From contig NZ_JBNYXQ010000001.1 of the NCBI RefSeq assembly GCF_051380735.1, forward strand, positions 1,612,001 to 1,676,000: 64,000 nucleotides of DNA. Direction: 5' to 3'. Source of the DNA: Janthinobacterium sp051380735. GTDB lineage: Bacteria > Pseudomonadota > Gammaproteobacteria > Burkholderiales > Burkholderiaceae_D. The notes under the pieces are model-generated. The model was not told the origin of the DNA, did not search any database, and was given only the letters and a program-made list of their open reading frames with translations. The translations under genes were made by a program, and so were the position numbers. Shown piece after piece: positions 8,787 to 17,995 of the stretch; position 1 is the first letter of the stretch, and each line of letters opens with the position of its first letter.

Positions 8787-9758
8787 ATGTCCAGGAAAAT
8801 CGAAACCGAAGAAGTCACCTCGCGCCGCAAACTGCTGGTCGGCGTGGCTGGCGTTGCCGCCGGTGCAGGCCTGCTGGCCACTGCCGGTGCTGCCGCCGCT
8901 GCCAAACCGGCTGCCACCGCAGCCACCGGCAAGACCATCAACAGCATCACCGTCAAGGACGGCACCGTGATCCACTTCAAGGACTGGGGCACCGGCACAC
9001 CTGTCGTGTTCAGCCATGGCTGGCCACTGCAAAGCGATGCCTGGGAAGACCAGATGATGTTCCTGGCCAGCCACGGCTACCGCGTGATTGCCCATGACCG
9101 CCGCGGCCACGGCCTGTCGAGCCAGCCTTGGCAGGGCAATAACATGGATACCTACGCCGACGACCTGGCCGCCGTGCTCGACGCGCTCGACATCAAGGGT
9201 GCGACCCTGGTCGGTCACTCGACCGGTGGTGGCGAAGTGGCCCACTACATCGGCCGCCATGGCGAAAAACGCGTGGCCAAGGCCGTGCTGGTGGGCGCCG
9301 TGCCACCACAAATGGTACAGTCGCCAACCAACCCGGGTGGCCTGCCGATGTCGGTCTTCGACGGCATCCGCGCCGGTGTACTGGCCGACCGTTCGCAGTT
9401 TTTCAAGGATCTGTCGGGCCCCTTCTATGGCGCCAACCGCCCCGGCTCGAAAGTCACGCAAGGCCAGCGCGACACCTTCTGGCTGCAGGGCATGCAGTGC
9501 GGCATCAAAAACGCTTATGACTGCATCAAGGAGTTCTCGGAAGTCGATTACACGGCCGACCTGAAGAAAATCACCGTGCCGACCCTGGTGGTGCACGGCA
9601 GCGACGACCAGATCGTGCCGATCGACGCGTCGGGCAAGGCTTCGGCCAAGATCATCAAGAACGCCAAGCTGATCATCTATGAAGGCGCGCCGCACGGCCT
9701 GCCAACCACCCACAAGGATCGCTTGAACGAAGACCTGCTGGCTTTTATCAAGTCCTGA
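8787..9758 (+). CDS. Tat-exported alpha/beta hydrolase, non-haem chloroperoxidase type
   Basis: 323 aa. A twin-arginine signal (SRRKLLVGVAG, then an alanine-rich stretch to ~residue 45) targets it outside the cytoplasm. The hydrolase core carries the oxyanion motif HGWPL, the nucleophile elbow GHSTGG (Ser), the acid region HGSDDQIVP and the catalytic His in APHGLP. This set matches cofactor-free haloperoxidase/esterases such as the Pseudomonas chloroperoxidase group. AAGGAA precedes the ATG. It is monocistronic and divergent from doxX. Natural function is probably ester or lactone hydrolysis; peroxidation is a side activity in the family. Confidence 0.93.
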   Translation: MSRKIETEEVTSRRKLLVGVAGVAAGAGLLATAGAAAAAKPAATAATGKTINSITVKDGTVIHFKDWGTGTPVVFSHGWPLQSDAWEDQMMFLASHGYRVIAHDRRGHGLSSQPWQGNNMDTYADDLAAVLDALDIKGATLVGHSTGGGEVAHYIGRHGEKRVAKAVLVGAVPPQMVQSPTNPGGLPMSVFDGIRAGVLADRSQFFKDLSGPFYGANRPGSKVTQGQRDTFWLQGMQCGIKNAYDCIKEFSEVDYTADLKKITVPTLVVHGSDDQIVPIDASGKASAKIIKNAKLIIYEGAPHGLPTTHKDRLNEDLLAFIKS

Positions 9759-9780
9759 TCCCCGTTTGACGGCATCGCTG

Positions 9781-9811
9781 GCGGCCGCCGGCGATGTTTC
9801 CCGGCGGCCGC
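9781..9811 (+). terminator. GC-rich hairpin after the hydrolase gene
   Basis: Eleven-base arms gcggccgccgg (9781-9791) and ccggcggccgc (9801-9811) with a 9-base loop lie 23 bp past the stop. No T-tract follows, so termination activity is only suggested. Confidence 0.5.
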
Positions 9812-9985
9812 TGCGCCGCAAAAAAACTCCGCGTTCCCCCATTCGTATAACAGCGATGCCTGCAACAGCAGGCATACTCGGTGTGATCGCGGCATCGGCC
9901 GCAACGACCGACAGGACCTTCACGATGAACGCCCATTCAGTCTGCCGCAGCACCGCCACCAGCACTTGCAGCATTGCCTGACACC

Positions 9986-10747
9986 ATGGCCAGCATCCTG
10001 TACCAGGCAACGCCCCGCTCCGCCAATGCCAGCGTGCTCCCGGCGCCGGCAGAGCAGTCGCGCACGGAGCGCATCAATGCCATGGGCCAGTTTGCCGCTT
10101 CGATCGCGCATGAGGTGAACCAGCCGCTGGCCGCCATCGCACTGAACGCCAGCGCCGCGCTGCGCTGGCTGGAGCAGGACCCGCCACGCCTGGACCATGT
10201 ACGCGACGCGCTGGCCATCATCGCCAGCGCCGGCAACCATGCCAGCGCAATGATACGCAGCCTGCGCGGCCTGGCTTGCAACAATACCGGCACCCCCGCC
10301 ACCTTTCCGGCGGACGACCCCGCCAGGGAAGTGCTGCTGTTGCTGCACACCGAGCTGCAACAGCAGGGTATCGCCATCGAAACCCGATTGACCCTGGGCC
10401 AGCAAGCCGTGCGCGCCGACCGCGTGCAACTGCAACAGGTGATCATGAACCTGGTGGCGAACGCGGTCGATGCCATGCGCGCGAATGGCGAACGGCCACG
10501 CATCCTGGTGCTGTCGTCGCGGCGCGATGGCGCCATGCTGCGCTTCAGCGTGGCCGACAGCGGCACTGGCGTTGCGCCCGAGGCGGCATCGCGCATCTAC
10601 GAGGCCCTGTATTCAACCCGGCCTGAAGGCATGGGCCTGGGCCTGGCCATCTGCCGCGCCATCGTCGAAGCGCATGGCGGCCGCCTGTGGCACGAAGCGG
10701 CCAGAGCGCACGGCGCCATCTTCCACTTTACCGTGCCGTCGCCGTGA
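9986..10747 (+). CDS. Soluble histidine kinase lacking a sensor domain
   Basis: About 253 aa from the ATG at 9986 (TTG at 9974 is an alternative). It begins almost directly at the H-box (MGQFAASIAHEVNQPLAAI), then the N-box (VIMNLVANAVDAM), the G1 motif DSGTGVAP and GMGLGLAICRAIVEAHGG, i.e. dimerisation plus HATPase domains of the NtrB/FixL-type cluster. No transmembrane or PAS region is present, so input must come from a partner or be missing. A short ORF with its own ATG at 9925 overlaps the upstream edge (stop 9979-9981) and no ribosome site precedes either start. The response-regulator gene follows after 58 bp and is the likely partner. Confidence 0.8.
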   Translation: MASILYQATPRSANASVLPAPAEQSRTERINAMGQFAASIAHEVNQPLAAIALNASAALRWLEQDPPRLDHVRDALAIIASAGNHASAMIRSLRGLACNNTGTPATFPADDPAREVLLLLHTELQQQGIAIETRLTLGQQAVRADRVQLQQVIMNLVANAVDAMRANGERPRILVLSSRRDGAMLRFSVADSGTGVAPEAASRIYEALYSTRPEGMGLGLAICRAIVEAHGGRLWHEAARAHGAIFHFTVPSP

Positions 10748-10805
10748 CCCTCCTATACCGAACTGCACAGCGCCCGCAAGGGTGCCCCTGAAGGAAAGCA
10801 CGACC

Positions 10806-11462
10806 ATGCAGAACATTCACGACACGCAAGAACCGGCCGATACGCCGATTTCGATCCTGATCGCCGACGACCATCCGCTGATACTGGCGGGCCTGGCCTC
10901 GCTGATCAATTCCATGTCCGGCTTTCGCCTGCTGGGCCAGGCCTCCACCGGCCAGCAGGCGCTCGAGCTGTACCAGCACCTGCGCCCGGACGTGGTGCTG
11001 ATGGACCTGAACATGCCGGAAATGAACGGCGTGCAGGCGATCGAACATATCTGCGCCTTCGACGTCAACGCCCGCATCGTCATTTTGACCACCTACCAGG
11101 GAGAAGAAAACGTGCACCGTGGCCTGCGTGCAGGCGCACGCGGCTACCTGCTCAAGGCTTCCGGCTTCAACCAGCTGACCGACTGCATCACCACGGTGGC
11201 GGCCGGCAAGCAATACCTGCCGGCCGAACTGGCGGCCCAGCTGGCCGAGCGCATCGACGCCAACCGCCTGTCCAAGCGCGAACTCGACATCCTGCAGCAT
11301 TTATCGGCCGGCAAGAGCAACAAGATGATCGCGCGCAGCGCCGGCATCGAGGTGGGCACGGTGAAATTCCACGTGAACAATATCCTGTCGAAACTCAACG
11401 TTTCAAGCCGCACTGAAGCGGCGACAGTGGCGTCCCAGCGGGGCTTGCTGGGCGCCTTCTGA
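10806..11462 (+). CDS. NarL/FixJ-type response regulator
   Basis: 218 aa. The receiver domain shows the acidic pair (IADDH), phospho-acceptor Asp in VVLMDLNMPEMNG, Thr/Ser switch ILTTY and Lys in YLLKAS. A LuxR-type helix-turn-helix follows (LSKRELDILQHLSAGKSNKMIARSAG is in the right place, with VGTVKFHVNNILSKLNV). GAAAGG-type sequence precedes the ATG at 10806, so the longer upstream frame is not used. It lies just downstream of the sensorless kinase, and a close paralogue is encoded at 12715-13362. Target genes are unknown; the neighbouring stress genes are candidates. Confidence 0.93.
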   Translation: MQNIHDTQEPADTPISILIADDHPLILAGLASLINSMSGFRLLGQASTGQQALELYQHLRPDVVLMDLNMPEMNGVQAIEHICAFDVNARIVILTTYQGEENVHRGLRAGARGYLLKASGFNQLTDCITTVAAGKQYLPAELAAQLAERIDANRLSKRELDILQHLSAGKSNKMIARSAGIEVGTVKFHVNNILSKLNVSSRTEAATVASQRGLLGAF

Positions 11463-11741
11463 TCACACTGCGGTATCTTTTTGCGGCGCTGGCACTTCCG
11501 CCAGCGTCGGTTTCGCCTCCACGCCACTGATCTTCGGCACGCACTCGCTGCGCAGCCATGACACGGTAATCTTCTCCCCATCCATCAACCGCTTGACGCT
11601 CGGCACGATCTGTTCGCCGATCAGCATGCCCAGCAAGCCGATCAGGGCGATTGCCGGTGGCGCCGGCGAGCGTACTTGCAACACGGCATAAATAATGCCG
11701 ACCAGCAGGCCGACGGCCAGCGAAATCACATATAGTTTCAT
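11463..11741 (-). CDS. XapX domain membrane protein
   Basis: 92 aa. Two hydrophobic helices (VISLAVGLLVGIIYAVLQVRSPAPPAI is the first plus linker, then ALIGLLGMLIGEQ) match the XapX/DUF1427 family, named after the xanthosine-utilisation cluster. The C-terminal ~40 residues are a soluble tail. Its stop abuts the stop of the convergent response regulator with no space. Function of the family is unknown. Confidence 0.85.
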   Translation of the reverse strand: MKLYVISLAVGLLVGIIYAVLQVRSPAPPAIALIGLLGMLIGEQIVPSVKRLMDGEKITVSWLRSECVPKISGVEAKPTLAEVPAPQKDTAV

Positions 11742-11758
11742 GATTCAATCCTCTTGGT

Positions 11759-11795
11759 AAAAAAAACCGCCGCGCACGGGATCGGGCGCGGCGGC
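11759..11795 (-). terminator. Intrinsic terminator of the isochorismatase-like gene
   Basis: Read leftward, a strong GC stem (arms ccgccgcgc at 11767-11775 and gcgcggcgg at 11786-11794) is followed by eight T residues. It lies 33 bp past the stop of the 11828-12517 gene and is a textbook rho-independent terminator. Confidence 0.85.
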
Positions 11796-11827
11796 AAAGA
11801 CAGCAGGGGTTAGCGCTTGTTGCAGGC

Positions 11828-12517
11828 TTACTTGTTGGCAGGAACCGGCGCCAGGGTGGTGTGCTCGGTGGTGGTGCGCTGTGCTGCCTTGTGCACCATG
11901 GTGTAGGCGTAATCGACGCCCATGCCGTAGGCGCCCGAGTGTTCCTTGACGATCTTCATGACGGCGTCATAGGTTTCCTTGTGCGCCCAGTCGCGCTGCC
12001 ATTCCAGCAGCACTTGCTGCCAGGTGACCGGCACCACGCCAGCCTGGATCATGCGCTGCATGGCGTAGTCGTGCGCTTCTTTCGAGGTGCCGCCCGAAGC
12101 ATCGGCCACCATGTAGATTTCATAGTCGCCTTCCAGCATCGCGCACAGGGCGAAGCTGTTGTTGCACACTTCCGTCCACAGACCCGAAACAACGACTTTT
12201 TTCCTGCCGTTGGCGGCCAGTGCGTCGCGCACTTTCTGGTCATCCCACGAGTTCATCGAAGAGCGTTCAAGGATATCCTTGCCCGGGAACACGTCCAGCA
12301 GTTCCGGGTAGGTGTGGCCCGAGAAGCTTTCGGTTTCGACGGTGGTGATGATGGTCGGAATGTTGAATACCTTGGCGGCCTTGGCCAGGCCCACGGTATT
12401 GTTTTTCAGCGCCTGGCGGTCCATCGACTGCACGCCGAAGGCCATTTGCGGCTGCTGGTCGATAAAAATGATCTGGCAGTTGTCAGGGGTAAGGACTTCG
12501 AGTTTCGGGTTGGTCAT
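11828..12517 (-). CDS. Isochorismatase-family hydrolase, YcaC-like
   Basis: 229 aa from ATG 12517 (ATG 12529 is an equal alternative; the frame extends further but lacks homology). Cysteine-hydrolase features are visible: the catalytic Asp near IIFIDQQPQMAFGV, Lys/Glu region TTVETESFSG, and the cis-peptide/nucleophile loop VVSGLWTEVCNNSFALCAM with the Cys. YcaC-type enzymes form octameric rings with unknown substrate. An extra ~35-residue C-terminal tail ends the protein. Its own terminator follows, so it is probably monocistronic. Confidence 0.9.
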   Translation of the reverse strand: MTNPKLEVLTPDNCQIIFIDQQPQMAFGVQSMDRQALKNNTVGLAKAAKVFNIPTIITTVETESFSGHTYPELLDVFPGKDILERSSMNSWDDQKVRDALAANGRKKVVVSGLWTEVCNNSFALCAMLEGDYEIYMVADASGGTSKEAHDYAMQRMIQAGVVPVTWQQVLLEWQRDWAHKETYDAVMKIVKEHSGAYGMGVDYAYTMVHKAAQRTTTEHTTLAPVPANK

Positions 12518-12714
12518 GATGGCATCCATAATAAAAAAGTGGGGGTGGGTTACTGCTGCCCATCGTATGCCTGGCACGCCGTGCGCACCACTATCTAAAT
12601 ATATAGGCGGGCGATTTTCCCGCGCCGGGAACCCGGTGCTGCAGCGCGGCAAACCCTGATGTAAAATGCCTTTCACTCATCATCTATTGACGACTCTTGA
12701 TCGATTTACCTTCC

Positions 12715-13362
12715 ATGACCGCCAGCACGATGCACAGTGATCGTCCGGCGATACGCGTGTTGATCGCTGACGACCATCAATTGCTGCTCGACGGCATCGC
12801 CACCCTGCTGCAGTTATTCCCTGGCGTGCAACTGGTGGGCCAGGCCAGCAATGGCGAGCAGGCGGTGCAACAGTTCCTGGCACTGCAGCCAGACGTGACC
12901 CTGATGGACTTGCAGATGCCGGTGATGACTGGCATCGACGCGATCGCCGCCATCCGCGCACAGCATCCCGCAGCACGCATTATCGTGCTGACCACCTACA
13001 AGGGCGACACCCTGGTCGGGCGCGCCGTACAGGCCGGTGCCTGCGGTTATCTGCTGAAAAGTTCGCTGCGCCATGAATTGCTGGCGGCGATACAGGCGGT
13101 GCATGCGGGCCGGCGCCATATCGCGCCCGAAGCCGCAGCCGAGATGGCGCGCTATGCCTTCGCCGACGTGCTGTCGAACCGCGAACTGGAAGTGCTGCGC
13201 CTGGTCGCGCAGGGCAATTCCAACCGCGAAACGGGCGCCCTGCTCTCCATCAAGGAAGAAACCGTCAAGGCCCACATGAGCACCATCCTGTCCAAGTTGG
13301 GCGCCAAGGACCGCACGCATGCGGTCACCATCGCGCTACGGCGCGGCATCCTCGATACCTGA
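12715..13362 (+). CDS. NarL/FixJ-type response regulator (orphan paralogue)
   Basis: 215 aa from ATG 12715. The receiver motifs IADDH, TLMDLQMPVMTG, IVLTTYKGD and YLLKSS are intact, followed by a LuxR helix-turn-helix (VAQGNSNRETGALLSIKEE, then VKAHMSTILSKLGA). It shares long identical stretches with the regulator at 10806-11462 (for example VGQAS.G.QA and ILTTY) and is clearly a paralogue. No kinase gene adjoins it, so it may share the sensorless kinase. TTG at 12697 is a possible upstream start but lacks a ribosome site. Confidence 0.92.
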   Translation: MTASTMHSDRPAIRVLIADDHQLLLDGIATLLQLFPGVQLVGQASNGEQAVQQFLALQPDVTLMDLQMPVMTGIDAIAAIRAQHPAARIIVLTTYKGDTLVGRAVQAGACGYLLKSSLRHELLAAIQAVHAGRRHIAPEAAAEMARYAFADVLSNRELEVLRLVAQGNSNRETGALLSIKEETVKAHMSTILSKLGAKDRTHAVTIALRRGILDT

Positions 13363-13431
13363 TCAGCTTCGACGGCGCCAGCGCTGCACCCGGTTGCGCG
13401 GCACGCGCAAGCGCCAGTGCGCATGGCGTAC

Positions 13432-14130
13432 TTACGCCGCCGGCAAGGCCGGCCGCACCGTGCGCTGCTGCACCAGGATCACGGCGCCCAGCACGGTCAG
13501 GGGCACGGCCAGCGCGATAAAGCCATATGCCAGGTAAGCAAACGCGGCAGCAATCGCGCCCACCGCAAACGCCGCCAGCGGCCACAGGGTCTTCACGCAG
13601 CGCGCGCTGGTAGTGGCATCGGCCGCGCCGCGCAGCACGTCGACCGTGTCGAGCACAATCTGCGTGACGTTACCGGTCATCATCGAGGTCGGCGCCAGGT
13701 GCGCCAGCAGCAAGCGGCTGGTGGCGCTGTGCACGCCCATCGCGGCCGTGCCCAGCAGGCCGGCGATCATCGCCATATCGCTGACATCCTTGCCGATCGG
13801 CTCGGCCAGGCAGCCGAAGGCCATGAAGGCGGCCAGCAGCACCCATTGCAATATCAGCGCCAGGGTCAAGGAAGGGCCGCCGCGGCGATCGATCGCCAGC
13901 ACCATCAGGCGCGTGACGGCCACGCCGATCACAAAAGCGGGAAAAGCGAGGAATTTCAACAGGATCGACACGCGCGACGGGTCGGCCAGGGCCGCGCCAA
14001 TCAGCACGAAGTTGCCCGTCACATGGGCAGTAAACAGGCCGAACAGGGCGATAAAGCCCAAGGTATCGACATAGCCGGCCAAAAAGCCCAGGCTGGCGCC
14101 GAACAGGCGGCTGTGTGGTGGTTGATCCAT
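13432..14130 (-). CDS. DUF1275 (YoaK-type) membrane protein
   Basis: 232 aa from ATG 14130, preceded by AGGAG; the frame upstream of this is not conserved. Six hydrophobic helices and the family signature at the start (GFLAGYVDTLGFIALFGLF then AHVTGNFV) and middle (TGNVTQIVLDTVD) identify DUF1275. These are small-solute permease-like proteins of unknown substrate. Transcribed convergently with the response regulator. Confidence 0.88.
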   Translation of the reverse strand: MDQPPHSRLFGASLGFLAGYVDTLGFIALFGLFTAHVTGNFVLIGAALADPSRVSILLKFLAFPAFVIGVAVTRLMVLAIDRRGGPSLTLALILQWVLLAAFMAFGCLAEPIGKDVSDMAMIAGLLGTAAMGVHSATSRLLLAHLAPTSMMTGNVTQIVLDTVDVLRGAADATTSARCVKTLWPLAAFAVGAIAAAFAYLAYGFIALAVPLTVLGAVILVQQRTVRPALPAA

Positions 14131-14366
14131 GGTGAACTCCTGCATTCCGAAATACTGAGAAAAGCGCCGAAGCGCGACATGCTTGCATGGTAAGGCAGGC
14201 AACGCGCCACCGCACCACCCATTAGTCCAGTAAGGAACCGCCCAACTGATCTTTTGGCCCGTGCCAAGCCTGCCCGCCACGACTACACTGAGGAACGAGA
14301 CTATCGCCCTTGCGCCCGCGCCTCACGCTGGCGCCGGCCCTTCTTCACCTGCCACGGAGCTGCACC

Positions 14367-16262
14367 ATGACCTCACACACCACCTCGTCCTCCACCAGCG
14401 CGCCGTCGAAAGAAGCGCCGCTGATCCTGTTCAACGGCTGCTTCCACACGGTCGACAAAAGCTGCCCGCAAGCGAGCGCCGTGGCGATTGCCGACGGCAA
14501 GTTCCTGGCCGTCGGCGATGTCGACGAAGTCATGCGCCACCGCAAGCCGGACAGCCGCGTGATCGACCTGAACGGGCGCACCGTGATTCCCGGCCTGAAC
14601 GACTCGCACCTGCACCTGATACGCGGCGGCCTGAACTACAACCTGGAACTGCGCTGGGAAGGCGTGCCGTCGCTGGCCGACGCCCTGCGCATGCTGAAAG
14701 AACAGGCGCTGCGCACGCCGAACCCGCAATGGGTACGCGTAGTGGGGGGCTGGAACGAATTCCAATTCGTCGAAAAACGCATGCCGACGCTGGAAGAAAT
14801 CAATGCGGCCGCACCGGACACCCCGGTGTTTATCCTGCACCTGTATGACCGCGCCCTGCTCAACCGCGCCGCCTTGCGCGTAGTCGGCTACGACAAGAAT
14901 ACGCCGAACCCGCCCGGTGGCGAAATCGTGCGCGACGCCTCGGGCAACCCGACCGGCATGCTGATCGCCCGCCCGAACGCGATGATTCTGTACGCCACCC
15001 TGGCCAAGGGACCGACCCTGCCGCGCGAGCTGCAAGTCAATTCCACGCGCCAGTTCATGCGTGAACTGAACCGCCTGGGCCTGACCAGTGCCATCGACGC
15101 CGGCGGCGGTTTCCAGAACTACCCTGAAGATTACGCCGTGGTCGACCAGCTGGCAAAAGATAATCAGTTGACCATCCGCATCGCCTACAACCTGTTCACG
15201 CAGAACAAGGGCGCTGAATTGCAGGACTTCCAGAAGTGGACCGAGATGGTCACGCCGGGCCAGGGTGATGACTACTATCGCCATAACGGCGCCGGCGAAA
15301 TGCTGGTGTTTTCGGCCGCCGACTTCGAAGACTTCCTGGAGCCACGCCCGGACCTGGCGCCTGGCATGGACGACGAGCTGGAAAAGGTAGTGCGCCACCT
15401 GGTATCGAAACGCTGGCCGTTCCGCCTGCACGCCACTTATGACGAGTCGATAGAGCGCATGCTGACGGTGTTTGAAAAGGTCAACCGCGAGATTCCGTTC
15501 GACGGCCTGACCTGGATGTTCGACCACTGCGAAACCATCACGCCGAAGAATATCGACCGCGTCAAGGCGCTTGGTGGCGGCATCGCCATCCAGCACCGCA
15601 TGGCCTTCCAGGGGGAGTATTTTGTTGACCGCTACGGCGCGGCAGCGGCCAAACTGACGCCGCCGATTGCCCGCATGCTGGAGTCCGGCGTGCCGGTCGG
15701 CGCCGGTACCGACGCCACCCGCGTGGCCAGCTACAACCCGTGGACGGCGCTATACTGGCTGGTCTCTGGCCGCACCGTGGGCGGCTTGCGCCTGTACGAC
15801 GCGGGTTCGCGTTTGTCGCGCGACACGGCGCTGGAACTGTGGACCACGGGCAGCGCCTGGTTCTCGAACGAAAAGGGTAAAAAAGGTCGCATCCAGCAAG
15901 GCATGCTGGCAGACCTGGCCGTGCTGAGCGCGGATTTCTTCAGCATCGACGAAGAAGCGATCAAGTCGATCGAATCAGTGCTGACCATCGTTGGCGGCAA
16001 GATCGTCTACGGCCAGTCCGAATTCACGACCCTGGCGCCGCCACCGATTCCCGTGCTGCCGGACTGGTCACCGGTGAAAAACGTGGCTGGCCACTATCGC
16101 AACGCGCCGCCGCAAAAAACTGCCGTGATGCAGCAGCACCAGTGCCAGGGCGCTTGCGGCGTACACGCTCACGCGCACGACGTGGCGCGCAAGAGCGCGG
16201 TGCCAGTATCGAGCCATTCGGGTTTCTGGGGTGCCCTGGGCTGCAGCTGTTTCGCATTCTGA
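14367..16262 (+). CDS. YtcJ-like metal-dependent amidohydrolase
   Basis: 631 aa from ATG 14367 with GGAG ten bases upstream. The amidohydrolase_3 family is shown by VIDLNGRTVIPGLNDSHLHL (metal-binding HxH), the lysine-free middle region, RLHATYDES and MFDHCETI with metal-ligand His, and GAGTDATRVASYNPW near the C-terminal metal Asp. The enzyme probably hydrolyses a C-N bond in an amide or cyclic amide; substrate unknown. The last ~50 residues are unusual for the family: His/Cys-rich (QHQCQGACGVHAHAHD, then GALGCSCFAF), a possible extra metal site. Confidence 0.9.
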   Translation: MTSHTTSSSTSAPSKEAPLILFNGCFHTVDKSCPQASAVAIADGKFLAVGDVDEVMRHRKPDSRVIDLNGRTVIPGLNDSHLHLIRGGLNYNLELRWEGVPSLADALRMLKEQALRTPNPQWVRVVGGWNEFQFVEKRMPTLEEINAAAPDTPVFILHLYDRALLNRAALRVVGYDKNTPNPPGGEIVRDASGNPTGMLIARPNAMILYATLAKGPTLPRELQVNSTRQFMRELNRLGLTSAIDAGGGFQNYPEDYAVVDQLAKDNQLTIRIAYNLFTQNKGAELQDFQKWTEMVTPGQGDDYYRHNGAGEMLVFSAADFEDFLEPRPDLAPGMDDELEKVVRHLVSKRWPFRLHATYDESIERMLTVFEKVNREIPFDGLTWMFDHCETITPKNIDRVKALGGGIAIQHRMAFQGEYFVDRYGAAAAKLTPPIARMLESGVPVGAGTDATRVASYNPWTALYWLVSGRTVGGLRLYDAGSRLSRDTALELWTTGSAWFSNEKGKKGRIQQGMLADLAVLSADFFSIDEEAIKSIESVLTIVGGKIVYGQSEFTTLAPPPIPVLPDWSPVKNVAGHYRNAPPQKTAVMQQHQCQGACGVHAHAHDVARKSAVPVSSHSGFWGALGCSCFAF

Positions 16263-16282
16263 CCACCCTCGACCCCGCGCCC

Positions 16283-16711
16283 TCAGTCCCAACACACGGA
16301 AAACACCGTGTAGCCAGCTGAGGGTTCGGGGGCATTGGCGGGTTTGCCGTAGGGCCAGCCCGCCACCACGCCATCGGCTTCCATACCTGTGATCCAGCCC
16401 TCCACTTCTTGCTGGCTGGCAGTGGTCAGAATATGGATGTTTTCGGCCGGCGGAAAAGCGCTGGCGTCGTCATGCTCACACCATTCCTGGTGCAAACCGA
16501 CCAGCACTTTTTCCACGTCCGGCCTGGCGGCAATGCCACGAAACAGCTCATACAGCTTCGCAATCGGCGGACGGCCATAGCCCCACTGGTTGGGCGCGAT
16601 CGAATCTTCATCGGTGTTACCGGCAAAGTAGAGATCAAGATCAACTACCGGGGGCGTATCGCCATCGCCGAGCTCGAGCGAGGCCAGGTAGCGGTGCAGT
16701 TGTTCGGGCAT
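16283..16711 (-). CDS. Hypothetical acidic protein
   Basis: 142 aa from ATG 16711 (a TTG at 16741 would add ten residues). It is soluble, acidic and not recognised. Notable runs are VVDLDLYFAGNTDEDSIAPN and QQEVEGWITGMEADGVVAGW, which suggest a small globular alpha/beta fold that takes part in protein interaction or immunity-type functions only by analogy. It is convergent with the amidohydrolase with a 20-bp gap. No signal peptide or membrane segment. Confidence 0.7.
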   Translation of the reverse strand: MPEQLHRYLASLELGDGDTPPVVDLDLYFAGNTDEDSIAPNQWGYGRPPIAKLYELFRGIAARPDVEKVLVGLHQEWCEHDDASAFPPAENIHILTTASQQEVEGWITGMEADGVVAGWPYGKPANAPEPSAGYTVFSVCWD

Positions 16712-16772
16712 GGGTGGGGTTCCATTCGGATTGAGTGACAAGGCAATATTGTATCGAATGCATGCCGAGGCA

Positions 16773-17363
16773 TCACAGCCATGGCGAAAGATCGGTGGCG
16801 CCCAGCGGCGACACAGCCGTCACGCCATGCACCGTGCCCCATACCTGCTGGCCGGCCGCAAGCTGCAGGGCATGGTCGGCAGACTTAGCCGTGACATTTT
16901 CCACCCTCGCCGAACCCCGTTCGACGGCGACGCGCACCTCGCCGTGACCCTCTGCCCCGGGCACATGGCGCACTGCAAAGCGCGCATCCTTCACGGTGGC
17001 GCGCAGCGTGCCCGCCTGTACCTGGAAAATACGATCATCGTCAGCCTGGACGTCAAACCGGACCTGCCCTTCGAACAGGGTCACTTCACGGCGACGCGGG
17101 TAATAGCGCACCTCAAGACGGGTGGCGCCATCGAGCAGCAGCCGGCTGCCGTCGGACAGTTGCACCTCGGCCTGCTCGCCAGGCGCAGTGCTGCAGGCCT
17201 TGACCATCAGCGGCTGCGCCAGCCAGTTGCTCCAGACCCGCGCACCCATCGTGCAGGCCAGCACGACGCCGGCCGCAATGGCCAGCGCCGGCAAAAAGCG
17301 GCGTCGGCGCAGGCCGTGAGGTGCTGCGTTGCCTGGGCCGTTCCGGCCGGGAAAAATGTTCAT
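16773..17363 (-). pseudogene. Truncated FecR-like anti-sigma/sensor protein
   Basis: 196 aa. One transmembrane helix (FLPALAIAAGVVLACTMGA) is followed by the FecR domain (TAPGEQAEVQLSDGSRLLLD, VTLFEGQVRFDVQ, FAVRHVPG). Full FecR proteins are ~320 aa with an N-terminal DUF4880 and a C-terminal secretin/TonB-short domain; both are missing, and the stop falls at the SPWL position where the family normally continues into the GRLVFD-type segment. No ECF sigma factor or TonB receptor gene lies nearby. It is probably a remnant of a FecIR-type system, although it could be expressed. Confidence 0.7.
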
Positions 17364-17422
17364 GGAATCGCTTGCATTGATAGAGCCGGAGACTGCTTGC
17401 CCATGCCGCGAGTGTTCCTGAA

Positions 17423-17995
17423 CTAGCCAGCCCTGACCTGTGTCAGCACGGCCAGGAAGGCGTCATTGAAAGCAGGGATATCGTCCGGCTTGCGGCTGGT
17501 GACCAGATTACCATCGATTACGACTTTCTCGTCGCGCCACACGGCACCGGCGTTGCGCAAGTCAGCCTGCAGACTTGGCCAGCTGGTCATCTGTTTGCCC
17601 TGCACGGCCTGCGCGTCGATCAGCGTCCAGGGGCCGTGGCAGATCGCCGCAATCGGCTTGCCCGCATCGGCAAACGCCTTGACGAACGCCACCGACGCCG
17701 GGTCGATGCGCAGTTCATCGGGATTGGCTACGCCGCCCGGCAGCAGCAGCGCATCATAGTCGCGTGCCTGCGCTTCGGCCACCGTGACGTCGATATCAAA
17801 CGAATCGCCCTCATCCTTGTGATGCATGCCCACTACCTGCTTGCCGCCAGTCTTCGGCGAGACAATAGTAATGACCGCGCCATGCTCCTGAAGGAAATCG
17901 CGCGGGCCGGTAAATTCCACTTGTTCAAAGCCGTCCGTCATCAGTACCGCAATGCGTTTTGCGTCGAGGGGCGTGCTGGGTTGGTTTGCTGCCAT
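17423..17995 (-). CDS. PfpI/DJ-1 family protein (YhbO/general stress type)
   Basis: 190 aa. A Rossmann-like start (AKRIAVLMTDGFEQVEFTGP) with the acidic Glu, the loop DALLLPGGVANPDELR, and the nucleophile elbow AAICHGPWTL with Cys define the PfpI subgroup. Members act as deglycases, hydratases or chaperone-like stress proteins; which one is not decidable here. AAGGAG precedes the ATG. Its place beside other stress genes fits a protective role. Confidence 0.92.
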   Translation of the reverse strand: MAANQPSTPLDAKRIAVLMTDGFEQVEFTGPRDFLQEHGAVITIVSPKTGGKQVVGMHHKDEGDSFDIDVTVAEAQARDYDALLLPGGVANPDELRIDPASVAFVKAFADAGKPIAAICHGPWTLIDAQAVQGKQMTSWPSLQADLRNAGAVWRDEKVVIDGNLVTSRKPDDIPAFNDAFLAVLTQVRAG

